Made by a program: the position numbers and the translations under genes. The notes under the pieces were generated by a model. That model was not told the origin of the DNA, did no database searches, and saw nothing but the letters and a program-made list of their open reading frames with translations. Shown here piece after piece: positions 51,218 through 63,157 of a stretch of DNA of 64,000 bases. Source of the DNA: Semisulcospira habei (taxonomy: Eukaryota; Mollusca; Gastropoda; Semisulcospiridae); NCBI GenBank assembly GCA_036245525.1, contig BTPG01000005.1:117410119-117474118 (forward strand), written 5' to 3'. Positions within the stretch are counted from its first letter, which is position 1. Each line of letters starts with the position of its first letter.

Positions 51218-52510
51218 TGTGAATAACATGAAAGCGTAACGGCCAGTGAGAGGACTCGGTTTATGACAAAGCTACTCTTCCCCGTTCAAGCTATCGCGTT
51301 TCTGATTGGCCCAAATTAAAGAGAAAAGCATGGGCTTTCCAACAAGTATAGCCTTCTAGGGGTTATTTTTCGAAAATCATACTGAAAATTGCATTTATTT
51401 TTTTCAAATAATCCATTATTGGGCTAAATTTAAACAAATATTAGACTTCTTTATATCAATGTGTAGGTCTGAACTTGGTCAATAGCCTTGTGCTATTTTT
51501 AGATGTGTAGATTGCATGGGGAAGAGTAGCAAGTCGTTTTCCCGAGGGGGTTGCTTGCGGGTTCGCGCGGTACAGTTGCCAATGTGGCGCGTGCAGGCTT
51601 GAGGGTGCGTTTTTTTTAAAATCGCTGAAAGTCATCAGTTGCACTCCCAATAAAAAGAAAGATACTTTTGAAAAGAGAAATAGCTCAACTTTATTGAGGT
51701 ATGCATTTGACTGCAGTATGTGAGCATTTTGTTAGTACAATCGCTGTTTCAAAGATGAGAAAAATTCGTGATGCGTCACCGCTGCGGCCAGTTAGCGGCA
51801 AGCCCTGCCAGTACCTACTATTATATGGAAAAGCAGGTGAAAAGACAGTGCAGTGTATAGTTTTAAAGATATTTGATGATTATGCTCGCCAAGTGGAATG
51901 TGTCACGCGTGACAGCAGACAAAGTCTTGAGGTAGAAACACTCATATAAAAGGTAGAACTGGACTTGGAGAGTTGGTATTTGATAGAAGAACACACTAAT
52001 ATGGTGAAATGAATCAATTCAAACTCATTTTAAAGTGTATCAGTGTAAAAAGCAATTATCACTTTGTCCGTTGTCACGTCCGACACAAAACATAATTAAT
52101 AAATTAAGTAATGAGATAACAGAACCAACACAAATGTCCAAAACAATCTAGATTTTATTCAGTGGAACTCCTCCATAAGAATTGACTGCAACACTGATCA
52201 ACATCAAACAAGCATTTTCTCCAAACAAAATAGTGTGTTGATCGTGACAAACCCCATGATGGACAAAGTCTCGAAACTGAAATGAAGAAAATCACTTTAT
52301 CATCAGGACACATTTTGAAGACAAGCATCACAAACGTTGAGATACTAGACTAGGTCAATATTACACTCAGAAATGAACTGGTGCATTGGTAAAAAATAAC
52401 CCATAAATGGAAAATGTGTGTTGATTGTGACACGTTCAGTATGGACAAAAACAGGATGTATGTAGCTGATAATCCGTGTCAAAAAAATGTATTTGGGATT
52501 AAGTTGAATG
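51218..52510. other. non-coding, motif cluster near 51.9-52.4 kb
   Basis: Contains tgtcacgcgtgac (51,901), an inverse-type tgtcacgtccgac (52,074), gttgatcgtgacaaac (52,229) and gttgattgtgacacg (52,421), similar to those around copy A and upstream of copy B. An 82-codon ORF at 51,701-51,949 overlaps the first of these; no family is recognised. Confidence 0.45.
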
Positions 52511-52562
52511 GTTGTACATTGCTTAACATCCCGACAGCAACAAGACTTTCTCAGGATGTGGA
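52511..52562 (+). repeat. SINE-like repeat fragment R4
   Basis: Matches only the first ~50 bp of the SINE-like family (gtacattgcttaacatcccgacagc...ttctcaggatgtg). A truncated copy. Confidence 0.7.
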
Positions 52563-52889
52563 TTAAATTGGAGATGTGGTTAAAATTACTGGCAACAAAT
52601 ACAGAAGGGAGAAAATGGTCTAAAAAATTGTTTAAAACTCAACTGGATTTCATGTTTTTGGATAAATAAATGTGTTAGAGAACAAAGTGTAGTTTTATTG
52701 GTATAAAATGAAGAACATGGTATTTGCAAAGAAAATTCTCCGCAAAGTCTAACACCACCAGTGCAAGCAGGGGACAGTTGCTGATAGCTGCCTTGCAAGT
52801 TTTGAATCAATTGGTTGTGCCGACACCAGAAAACAAACGCTTGGAAAACAACTCCAGTTCAAGACTGATCAGCTGATCTACAGTGCCCT

Positions 52890-53781
52890 CTTTGTTGACA
52901 AAGTCAAGTAGATTTTCCCTTTTGTACCATCTCCCATGCTGTCCATTTCACCGTCTCTGGTCCTACCGTCAGGTTGGCATACAAATGGCTTTGCACATTT
53001 TGCACACCACATGCGTCACACACAATTGATTTATGCAGTCCAGCGTTGGGGGTGAACACAGGCTGGCTTCTGAAAGGTTTTCGCGTCGATTCAATCTGGG
53101 CTTCCAGGTGTTTATTTAGAACGCCCAGCTTCTTGTCGACACTTGTGCAGATTTCACATAGACACTGTCGGTGAGATTGATTGCCAGCGGCAAGGATATG
53201 CGGCGGTATCTGCCTGTAAAAGGTCGTGCATGAAACCTTCAGCTCGGGATGTGTTAGACAAAAAGTCTTTGTGAAGCCTTTTCACTTGTTTGGAAAGAAT
53301 TTGTTTCTGTTTCATGGTTCTTTTGTCCACTGACCTTTTTCTAGGCAGATCTACAGCCACATCTTCGAGGTAACTATGAACAGCAGCTGCTGCTGCAGAC
53401 ATATTTTTTGCGTATTTTCCCGTTGACCATCCTGTTTCTTGTACATGTGTACCGTATCAAGCAGCAGTTTCCTGGCAGCCAGGCACTTCTTGCTAGGTTT
53501 ATGCTTGCGTTTGTCCAGTTCTGACAGAAACCTCTCTTTTACCAGTTTTGCAGAAGGTGACTCTAGAACGTCACTAATGGCTTTACGCTTGCGGGGCAAT
53601 TTCTTGGCAAAGCATGTGATGACAGAAAAAATGTGCCCAAACAAACTCGGCATCTTGCAGACAGCCTTCTTAGCCCTGTTTATGGCTTTCTTGTCCCCAG
53701 CTTCACCACACGAAGTCGGAGTCTGTTGAAGGTCACTAGTGGGTGCTGGCTTGTCTGCAGATGGTGGAGCTAGTGGTTGAG
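52890..53781 (-). pseudogene. Arg/Lys-rich gene family, copy B, exon 4 and distal part (frameshifted)
   Basis: The acceptor tttcag precedes 53,781 and phase 1 joins exon 3. The frame reads QPLAPPSADKPAP, then a basic part with AKKLPRKRKAISDVLESPSAKL. It breaks near 53,405 and continues in another frame (VHSYLEDVAVDLPRKRSVDKR, QVKRLHKDFLS). It breaks again near 53,165 and continues as CLCEICTSVDKKLGVLN plus a further Cys pair (CDACG). The order helix-rich basic domain, then CLC-x2-C domain, is one I associate with multi-copy invertebrate proteins of unknown function. At least two frameshifts make it a probable pseudogene unless they are sequencing errors. Confidence 0.6.
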
Positions 53782-54005
53782 CTGAAACAAATGAGATCCA
53801 ATGCTAAGTCAAACAGTACAAACAATACACACAGTTACAACACTCATACTTGCCGACTTTGGTTAGGATGGCAACTTGTGATTTAAAATCACAGCACGAT
53901 ATTGGTAAGATAGTAGACTTCAATAACAATTTAATAAAAAGCAAAGGGAAAGATCCCCACACCGTGTGTGCTGGAGCTCAGAAAAAAATTAACATGAGAT
54001 CTTAC

Positions 54006-54205
54006 CAAGTTCCACAACAGTTGATCTGCTCTTGTTCTTGCGACACCATGCAAGGGCCTTCCCACGGTGCCGTTGTTTTTGCTGGGAATTCCATTGCTCC
54101 CGTTCTTTTCTCTTCTGCGCTGCCCACAGCATTCGTTGTGCAGCCACTGCAGCATCCTCAAAGTGTTGTTTTGCGCGGGTGGTCCTTTTCTCTGCTAGTG
54201 GCCGA
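54006..54205 (-). pseudogene. Arg/Lys-rich gene family, copy B, exon 3
   Basis: 200 bp (1 + 198 + 1). The acceptor chosen at ...GGGCAG|T gives an open frame RPLAEKRTTRAKQHFEDAAV, then MLWAAQKRKEREQW and CRKNKS, ending at donor GTAAGA. An alternative upstream acceptor meets a stop. Phases agree with exons 2 and 4 and with copy A. Confidence 0.55.
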
Positions 54206-54402
54206 CTGCCCTCTGCCCAGCCTTAATCCTTTCTCTGTAAAACAGTAATGAAAATACATTTTGCAGTGTGCGTTGGAACTGGTCCAGAAGATTGGATCAG
54301 CTTACTTCAATACAAAAATTTACACAGGATACTAATGGTTGTTGCTTTTTTAAAAACAAAACGCAGTGTAGTTTTTTACATCGCAAGTAAAACAAAACAA
54401 AC

Positions 54403-54599
54403 CTGCGCTGTTTTTGACGCAGTCTGTCTTGTTCTCGGCGCCGCTGCAACTCCTAGTCAGTTTTGGGTCGTTGACGGTTTCTGTGATTTCTGTCCAAATC
54501 CTTCAGCATACCTCGCTTGATCAGATTTCAGCGAGTCTCTGTAAGCTCTGCATCTTTCAGCATTGCTTTTATTCAGGGAGTTTTGTTGCAAGAGGAGGC
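54403..54599 (-). pseudogene. Arg/Lys-rich gene family, copy B, exon 2 (one-base frame error)
   Basis: Reads LLLQQNSLNKSNAERCRAYRD, then a TGA in that frame, and resumes one base later as ELQRRREQDRLRQKQR before donor GTTTGT. NAERCRAYRD and RRREQDRLR match copy A. The exon length (197) is one base off the value needed to keep frame. Confidence 0.55.
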
Positions 54600-54639
54600 C
54601 TCAGGAGGACCCACAGACCTACAACTTAGTACAAGTACA

Positions 54640-57031
54640 AAATGAAAAATAAAATATTACAACAGTCTAAAAAGAATGCCTCAAACTTATATCATAGCAA
54701 CCTAGTTAGTAGTATTTCTGTCAGTTGTGGAAAAAAGCTTACTAACACAGTAACAACATATCAAATTCGTGCTCAGGTTTTAGTACAATGCTACTTTCAT
54801 TTTATAAACTAGGAGTTTGTTTATCAGCCTCACTTAGTCCTTATGGAATATGTCACAATCGACTAGGTATCACTCAGAACTTAGGCAAAAATAACAACAA
54901 ATAAAATATTGCTCATGTTTCTGGGATGAGGTATTCAAACTAAAATAAAATGTGTAATAGTAGTCACAGTCAGCACTATCAAAAGGAGAAATGGGAACGC
55001 ATGAGTCGTCCGTGACAAAGACAAAGGACGGAAAAACTATGAGCACTTTATCTTTCGAGCCAAAGGTCACGGTCGACAGCACAAAGGGTGGGTGTGAAAG
55101 CAACCACAACATTTTAAGCCATTCTTACAAACGCAATTTGCAAAAGCAATCAAAAGAAGTACGCCTAAGCGCAAAGTATCAAGTAACATGTTTTATCTGG
55201 ACCACAAATAAAATTCATGAGTCGTCCGTGACAAAGACTCAAAACTTGTTTTGGTCCTCGTATGAGGAAATGGGCAACCATGTGCGAACAAGAATAAAGT
55301 GGGCGCTTTGTAATATGTAAAAGAATCGTATTTTGCAAGTGAATGGCGATAATACTAGTACATTTATTAGCATTTCATAACTATGCTGTGAAACTGACAA
55401 AATTCAATGTCGATTGTGACTCTTGAGTCGACCGTGACATCATAAACAGTACAGACAAAATTCTAAAACCAACCTTCTCTCCTAGGTGTCGCCATCTTGC
55501 TTAGAAACAATCACGTCACGTTCTCGCGAGATCTTCCAATTTGCATATTAGTCAACTCGGAAGCTCGAGTACGCTGCCTCGCGGGAGGTAGCCTCAAATG
55601 ATCGATCGTGACAAATCGACAAAAATCGGCGTGGTTCATTTCAAAACGCTGTAACTGCTACAGGATTAAAGTCTAACCTCGCACAGCCCGAATTTCTGAA
55701 TACAGCGATGGTGTGCGATTGCCTGGTGATATTTGTTAATAATCATTTCTTTGGCTTTTTTTTTCACAAGCTTGTCTTATTCAGGCTGCTCTCCGACAAA
55801 GCGTGTCCAGATCGACCACGTAATTTTGAGAAGACGATTTTTCTTTGAATTTGTGAAAATGTACGCAATTTTACTTGAGACACAAGTAATTTAGGTATAC
55901 AACAACAAATTAACACCACAAACCACGGACTTACTGCATTATTACAGATCACAGAAGTACTCGTCCGTACCGCACACACCAGAGTCCCTTTTTCAAACAT
56001 GATAAAAAGCCCCCAAAACTATATTTTTATTTCATACCTTGTAAACGGTCACCAGTGTAGATTTGGTTTTATCTTATGTATCTCTTCAATCATTTCTCTT
56101 GACACTGGTACAACCATAAATTGATAACTTTATTTCTGATAAATGTTTTTAGCAAATAAAGAGGATGGGGGTAGTGACCAACCACCTTTTGGGATGGTCT
56201 CATATCACTGTGTATGTGCTGTTGAGTTGTTGATCATGGGCCATCAGTTCAAAGAAAATAGCAGGTAAGGTGATGATGCTGAAAGTCTAATGTCATGAAT
56301 GAATACTTCTTTTGCTTACACTAATTAGGTACAGGCAGCCCCTAAAACTACACAAATCCCTTGCAAATATGATATCAAGAAAAGAAGGTATTATTAAAGT
56401 TCAAACAAAAAAAAAAAAAAAAAAAAACAGCAAGTGTCTAGCTCAAATAGTTTCAGAGATATAAGGAAAAGACTTTTGCAAAAAAATTGTCACGTCGGAG
56501 GCTGTTTTTGGGGAATTGTATGGCAAGCAAACTTTGACAATCCACAATTTCTTCAAATCTATTCTAAATTGGCTAAAAATCTGAGATTCTGTTTAAAGTA
56601 TTGGTCAGTGTAAGCTCAATTTTTTTTTGGTGTGATGGTAATAGTGGTTTTTGAATGCCAGTTAGCCGAAAATGCCTCTCCAGCTAAAATCGGCTTGCGG
56701 CAAAAAACAGGAATAATTTCAAAATAACACAACTTTCACATTTCTTGTCCGATTTAAATTTTTTTAAGTATTCTGTGAATATCTTTCAAAATGCTTTAGT
56801 TTGACATCCTACAACACGCTGATATGCCAGCTTTTAGTGGTTTTAGTTTTAACCCCTCCCCCCCCCCCCCCCCCCAAGCCATTTCTTAACTGTCAGATAG
56901 GTTAGGTTTCCCCGTTTGTTGTGCTATTACAGGATCTGAAAACACTCATCCCCTGAAATTGAAAACAAATGCCATTACATATTTTTTGCCAAGTCACAGT
57001 TAAGTTGCCAGACCACGAGTAAAAATGGTAT
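54640..57031. other. copy B intron 1, upstream motif cluster and plain sequence
   Basis: Outside exon 1, motif words occur near 54,849 (inverse), 54,999, 55,063 (inverse), 55,219, 55,409, 55,424 and 55,602; gagtcgtccgtgacaaagac is repeated exactly at 54,999 and 55,219. An A run at 56,407-56,427 and a C run near 56,857-56,875 follow. No gene was seen between 55.7 and 57.0 kb. Confidence 0.5.
55480..55507 (-). pseudogene. Arg/Lys-rich gene family, copy B, exon 1
   Basis: ATG with MATPRRE and one extra base, donor GTTGGT, at about the stated span. It parallels the tiny copy A exon 1 at 39,003-39,024. Confidence 0.5.
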
Positions 57032-57493
57032 TTAAGGTGGCTCTTGGCGTCCGTTTTTTGTAAAAATTGTAAAAAAAAAACTGTTCAAGATAGAGTTGTG
57101 AAATTTGGCACACTCATAGTACACATCACAGATGTTTTCCTTGCAAAGTTTGAAGTTGCTGGGTTGTTTAGAAAAAAATCTACAGCTGATCATAATTATA
57201 ATACACGACGGCAATGCATGGTATTTTGCCCCCTCTGCTGTACAAAACTGCTTTGCTTTTTCAATGTAGAAATTACTGTTTCTTGTAAAGCTGTGTTCAT
57301 TCTGTGCAAGGAAAGCAGTTTTTGATGTGTACCAATAACAGATTCAGCACTCACCAGCCATACAAACGTGGCAAAAAAGTAAAAATTTTTGCCACCACTT
57401 ATGGTCCTGTAACTTGACAACTATAAGACATAGGCTGATTCTGATGCTTTTATTGCACTCTACATGCAATTTTACATAAGCATGCAAATTTTC

Positions 57494-57870
57494 ACCCCCA
57501 CCCGGGTCTGCCCTGGGGGACTTGGGTGGGGTTAGGTATTTTTTAGTTCCCAGGGTCACCCTGGTCAGCCCCACAGGGTGGGTTTTTCTCTCTATTCTGG
57601 GGCATGTGTTTCTGTCTACCCTTTGTCCATTCACCTGTATTTGCCTTTTTAAAACTCTCCCTACTGTCTGCACTGCCTGTAGCTCTTGATATTGGATGTG
57701 TGTTGCTAAATGGTCTTAGCTTTATTTATGCCCCATGTTGTAGGTTTATTTAATGTATTTGACCGGCTGGCGACATACATTCAATTTTCTGTTTATTTTT
57801 TTTTTCACAAGCAGTGCAGGCACGTCCTGAGAAAGCCTTGTTGCTGTCGGGACGTTAAGCAATGTACAAT
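57494..57870 (-). repeat. SINE-like interspersed repeat, copy R2
   Basis: Inverse-oriented copy of the family at 29,388; starts ccccacccgggtctgccctgg and ends gtcgggacgttaagcaatgta on the plus strand. It inserted into the TTAA element. Confidence 0.85.
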
Positions 57871-58101
57871 CAATCATGCAAATTTTCAGATTGATAGCTC
57901 TGTTAGAACAGAAGCTACTGAGGGGGAAAGTTCGTCACACATGCAAAATACACAGTTCTTAGAAAATTGGCTTCAAAGTTTAGAAATGTTTCACACTACA
58001 GTATAGGTCATAGAATGAACTTAAATTCTGTCAAAAGCAGTTAAGTTCACTTGAAACAGCATTCAGCATCATGGGGAGGCACTGAAAGTTTTGGCAGACA
58101 G

Positions 58102-58533
58102 TTAAAATTGTCCTGCACCATAAATGGCACCCTCTCGCTGGCGACGCTGTTCTCTCTCACGTTGACGAATGTCATCAATCTTCTTTCTCCGATCCTTCTC
58201 TTTGTTCGAGGTCTTCCTGGTTGCAGATTTTGCTCTCTCCAGGTCCTCCAGCTCTACAAACTTCATCTGCTTTTGGTAGTGATACCAAGTCTTTTCATTC
58301 ATTGGTGGAGGCATGTTCAGCATTGCAGAAAACCTCCAAAGCTGTGTGAAACCTAGGCCGTTGCTGACTGCAGCTGCAACAACAGGTCTGTTGATGTCAA
58401 AGCCAGAGTGGGTGATGCTAGACCATAGTGATGTCCACTCTGACAACAGCTCCCCACACCTTGTGCAGTTCACGGACAGCAGACAGGCAGCTCCCTTTCG
58501 CCCACCATCACCTCCTTCGCTGATCAACAGGTT
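58102..58533 (-). pseudogene. Mutator/Kolobok-like transposase fragment, exon 2
   Basis: The acceptor tttcag precedes 58,533; phase 0 join to exon 1. The frame reads NLLISEGGDGGRKGAACLL, CTRCGELLSEW, GFDINRPVVAA, then LNMPPPM and a basic coiled tail ending GAIYGAGQF before a stop. The CxxC pair and NMPPPM block mark the Mutator-like transposase domain seen in many invertebrate proteins. The catalytic DDE part is missing, so the protein could not act alone. Confidence 0.75.
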
Positions 58534-58883
58534 CTGAAATGAACACAAGTTGCAAACTTAGTCTATGTCCACATACACAGCACACACTCAACATGTGACA
58601 TACACACAGTACGGCAGCAAGCATCATACTCAGCCTGCATGCACTGCCCCAAAACATTATATGAATACTTCTTTCATTCAGCTTTCTGTCCGACTAAAGC
58701 TGTATTTACTGCACAGCAAAACGGGCCAGTTCCTGATCCAGAAAAAGTGGGGGACTCTGAACTGTGTGAACACACAAGATCTGCTTCATCAGTTCATGAC
58801 AAACCATTTAGTATTTACAAACACAAAAAGCGAAATATCGGCATATGTGGCCTAGACAATAACAATAAAACAAGATCGCTCAC

Positions 58884-59294
58884 CTTTTTCTTGCAAACTG
58901 GGCAGTGGAGGATGGTTATTAGTGGTTGTAAACAGCCAAGATTTGCAATGAAATTCAGATCGCCATCGCTCGCTGACCGTGTATCTGCAGGGTCGTCGTT
59001 GGTGTCACTCCCGTTCGTATCCGACCTTTTCCGGGTCTTCGGTGTTGTTTCTTCTGCAACTGTATCTTCTGCCATCTTCTTCCTCTTAAAAAAGTTTCTT
59101 TTTTTTTCGTCGATGCCACAGACTCTGGCGCAGTTTCACTCGATGCACCATCCCCATTCACGAGCGACGATATCGAAGGCACCGGCTCGGCCTCTTGCGG
59201 AGTTTTTCGACAAAACTGGCGTCTCATTTTTCTTCCTGCGGCGCTTCCCAAACTTATGAAGTGTTCGGAACTTAGTACCAACATTTTTCCCCAT
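58884..59294 (-). pseudogene. Mutator/Kolobok-like transposase fragment, exon 1 (two frameshifts)
   Basis: Begins MGKNVGTKFRTLHKFGKRR at 59,294. The family-like reading passes to a second frame (VPSISSLVNGDGASSETAPE) and, at an A run near 59,100, to a third (MAEDTVAEETTPKTRKRS). It ends ILHCPVCKKK at donor GTGAGCG. The first CxxC completes the zinc site with exon 2. Two frame changes indicate decay. Confidence 0.7.
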
Positions 59295-59945
59295 CTTCAA
59301 ACGATTTTCTTGCTCACAATTTGACAAATTCCCACGGCACTCAAGAAGAAAGCGTCAAGCAGCGGCCATTTTGGATCGCATGGTTGCCTAGTCGGAAACA
59401 GCCGAAGAAGCCCCGAGTGAGCGAAACAGCCAATCAGCGATCGCGCTTTTGAACAGAGGTCCATATATGGAAATCTCCGCTCGGTTTTGCTGATGGCCCA
59501 CCCCCCCCCCCGGACGAAATCAACGAGAGTTGGAAGTCCCAGTCCCTTTCAAATCAAGCAAGCAAGGTTTTGCTGCATTCGGTTGCTCTCGTTTTTGGCT
59601 TCGTGTGACTTTGTGAATGGAAATTTCCGATGTTTCCGCGCGAATTCTGACGGAGAAAGAGTTGACCTACATAACGGTATGCGGCAAGCCGGAGTTTGTT
59701 CAAGCAAAATGGCCGTAACCAAGGCCATAAGTTCACGATGCTCGAAGAAAAAATACGGTGTTTGGATGATTTTCATGTCGAGTGACTTTGAAAATAAGAT
59801 CAATAAACACATTTTGAGGGCATTATAACATAAAACATGTGCAGGAACTGCTTCTAGATACTTCAAAGACGCAAAAGCCGAGTCTGTCTCAAAACTGTTT
59901 TCTGAAAGATTTTGGTCAAAAATACTATGCCAAGAGCCACCTTAA

Positions 59946-61259
59946 TGCTTAAATCCTTCAGAAATGTGCCCGTAGCTCACCACTCGCCTCTGCTTTGCGT
60001 AGCAGCCGACGCATAGCCTAGAACCATAACTTTACCGGAAGTTGAAAACCGATCGCCAGTGACCAATTTTAATTTTAAAATAATAAAATATCGACTGGTT
60101 ACTTTTTACTTTTAGCTACAATAGTGCAAACTAGAATGCTCAAATTATACGTTTCAGCATAATAGCGATAAATATTCAGTCGGAAACCAAACAGAAAAAA
60201 ATGTACAAACAGCGTTCACTCGCGAGGCCTACTCGGCTGAGGAAGCAGCTTGCACAGCGATCAAATTGCACGCGATTACATAAAATCAAACTTCATAACA
60301 CTCATGAAAATAAATTGGCATTGTATCAAAATGGATTTAGAAGACATTTACATTGATAATGATGTGAACTTATTTAGTTCATCGCTGATTTTTGACGAAA
60401 TTATCAGTGCACTGGGGGTCGCCATTTTCGTACACAACTTCGGCATATTTGACTATGGGTGACCTCGGAATTTCAACCAATGGACGCGTACCATACATGT
60501 AATCTCGTCGGAAACGAGATTTTAGAAAAGAAATATGAATGAACTTTTGAATGATACTATGCAAGCTATGCATAATATTTCGGCAAGAGGATAAATTTTG
60601 AGTTCAAAAGTTACAAATTGCAATAAAAGTCGTCATTTAAAAAAAAAGTCTTTCATATTTGGCACCATTGCAAAGCGCACGACGAGTACTTTCCAGTGAC
60701 GTATACCATTGCGTTGTTCTATTTATAGTACACGTCCGGCGAGCATTTGAAACGACGTGACTGCAGTGAGCTTGCTTCGGGAAGCAAGCAACCCGTGCGG
60801 TTTCGACGAAAACGGTCATTTTTAACAACTGCTTTTTTTCACTAACGGTACAACATCCACACTCACACTTGGACTCGAACGAAAGAACGCAGCGTTTTCT
60901 GCAAATGCATACAAAGTTTATTACATGGAAGCCTAAATTAAAAGAGCTAGACCTGTTTGAAGCAAAGAGGTTGGAGGGCAAAAGTCAGGTGCATGACCGT
61001 GTGCTATGTATAGGGCTGCCGGTACCTACACTAATTAGCATGGTAAGGAGGTTTTTTTCTACTTAACTCTTCAGCGCACACAGTCAAGAAAACTTGACCT
61101 CTAAGAAGCGCACACCAGCAGCGCACGCCAATCTGTGGAGCAGGCGTGACCTAAAATACTCAAAATTCCATTTCCCAATATTGCTTTCTGTACCTTTCCA
61201 GCTATAATGTACTAAAGTTTAACTGGCACTGATGATTATTACGCAGAAATGTGCGTATC
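59946..61259. other. no recognisable gene
   Basis: Several ORFs of 60-115 codons occur (60,250-60,462 plus; 60,637-60,981 minus; 60,869-61,066 plus) but none shows a family motif or splice context I trust. Confidence 0.45.
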
Positions 61260-62171
61260 CAGGGCTTCTGTTTTCACAACAGTTTAAAGGGTCTGTAGAC
61301 CCCCAGGTATAAATTTTAGAGGGTACACAGACCCCCATCTGAGCATTATAGAGGATCCGCAGATTTATTTAAGAAAAACTGCATCATCTGTATGTTCCTT
61401 AAAATAAATTAACTCATTTCGCTCTCTCCTCTAATGTGTTGTGACACTAGTGACAGTGTGTGTGTGTCCTTTCCATGATACTGATTCTTTAACTGGTGAG
61501 CTATCGCACAAAATCATGTCTCCCTCGCTCTCTCTCACACACAGAAAAACATATCTATTTATTTATTTGTATGATCGTTTTATAATGTATTGTAACGGAG
61601 AATATAGCGTTTTCTGCTGAATGCGGCAGATTGACAACCAAAGTGTGACTTGTCTAAAGTCTCTCTCTCTCTCTCTGTCACTGTGTGTGTGTGTACTGAT
61701 GTACATAAAAGTTTATTTCAACCCATTTAACCACTCAGAAAGACGTGTTTCTCTAATTTTTACCTAATGACTGTACCAGAAGATGGATCGACCACGATTC
61801 AACTATTTTAAAAAACCTGACAAACTTATTTCTGTTAAAATTTCTGGACTTGCTTTTGAGTTTGTCTCGGTGCACATTGTGCATGCCATTCGTGTGCCGT
61901 CATGCTTTAGCCATGGAAATACATGCAGCGCAGCCACGAACTCTGAAAACTGCATCGCAGCGGCGGTGCCACGCACGGCCCGGGTGTATCATCTGGTACT
62001 TTCGCTTGTCGATGGAGGTGTCGAAGTGCAACTTTCTTCTTAGCGATTATCAAGATCAGATCGTGCTGGATTGAAGAATCCGAAGCATTCCAGCTTCCTT
62101 TGCTTTTTCTCCGCCATTTACAACTTCAAGATTGAAAGTGAAACGCACGATGCCGTATCCCATAATAGCAG
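61260..62171. mobile_element. TIR element A, second copy, inverted and incomplete
   Basis: Starts CAGGGCTTCTGTTTTC and is the reverse complement of 40,967-41,886, including the acagacccccatctgagc block and the zinc-finger relic. Homology ends at cccataatagca near 62,171, before the other terminus. A (ct)n run lies near 61,660-61,676. Confidence 0.8.
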
Positions 62172-62756
62172 CGAATAGGATGCTCATCGGTCATCGGTCA
62201 TTGACGCATACAAATTTGAAATGACGCATTGCTCTGTCAGTGAGCCGGTCATATGACTTATTCATTTTTTAAACAATCACTGAGACCGGCAGTCCTCAAT
62301 GAACAGAGTGCATCCTAGATTAGGGAGGCGGGAGGCCAGCTGCCAACAGTGATGGGTGACACTTGCCCCCTGTCTCGAGCAAATGTAAACAATACTGCAA
62401 GCATTGGCCCTGACTATAGGTACACGGTCCAATATGATGCAAAACGCCTTCCGCCTGTAAGAGGCAAACATCTTCATCAGTCCCAACGGCTGCATTAACT
62501 CTAATCTAAAGTCTCCTTTGTTGGTCTCATTGACGCTGATTTTGATCCTCGGAGTCGGTATGAGGCTGCGGCAGCGGACTGGGTCTAGATGTCTGTAGCC
62601 AGGTTTTGTTTTTCACACAGTTCAGCAGTTCACGTATTCATAATAGACGTCTAGAAGCAAAGAAAATGGCTTAACTGTTGTCAGTGCTGCCGGTTCGTAA
62701 TTTTTGCACAGATATAATGCGTATTTTTACATGATGTCCAAATGTTGTTGATTGAT
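62172..62756. other. no gene seen
   Basis: Short duplicated word catcggtcatcgg near 62,187; otherwise nothing assignable. Confidence 0.5.
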
Positions 62757-63157
62757 TGATTGTACATTGCTTAACGTCCCGACAGCAACAAGGCTTTCTC
62801 AGGACGTGCCTGCACTGCTTGTGAAAAAAAAAACTAAACAGAAAATTGAATGTATGTCGCCAGCCGGGCGGTCAAATACGTTAAATAAACCTACAACATG
62901 GGGCCTAAATAAAGCTAAGACTGAACTAAGACCATTTAGCAACACACATCCAATATCGAGAGCTACAGGCAGTGCAGACAGTAGGGAGAGTTTTAAAAAG
63001 GCAAATACAGGTGAATGGACAAAGGCCCCGTTAGACAGAAACACATGCCCCAGAATAGAGAGAAAAACCCACCCTGTGGGGCTGACCAGGGTGACCCTGG
63101 GAACTAAAAAAATGCCTAACCCCACCCAAATCCCCCAGGGCAGACCCGGGTGGGGAC
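62757..63157 (+). repeat. SINE-like interspersed repeat, copy R3
   Basis: Full-length direct copy: tgtacattgcttaacgtcccg to cagacccgggtgggg. Preceded by ttgattgattg. Confidence 0.88.

Larger units (their letters stand above)
57036..59941. mobile_element. TTAA-flanked TIR element carrying a decayed Mutator/Kolobok-like transposase
   Basis: TTAA lies at 57,032-57,035 and 59,942-59,945; the ends are GGTGGCTCTTGGC and its exact inverse. The 2.9-kb interior contains a minus-strand two-exon transposase remnant and an inserted SINE-like copy (57,494-57,870). TTAA duplication is typical of Kolobok and piggyBac. The gene type (NMPPPM, paired CxxC) argues for a Mutator/Kolobok-like enzyme. Confidence 0.8.
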
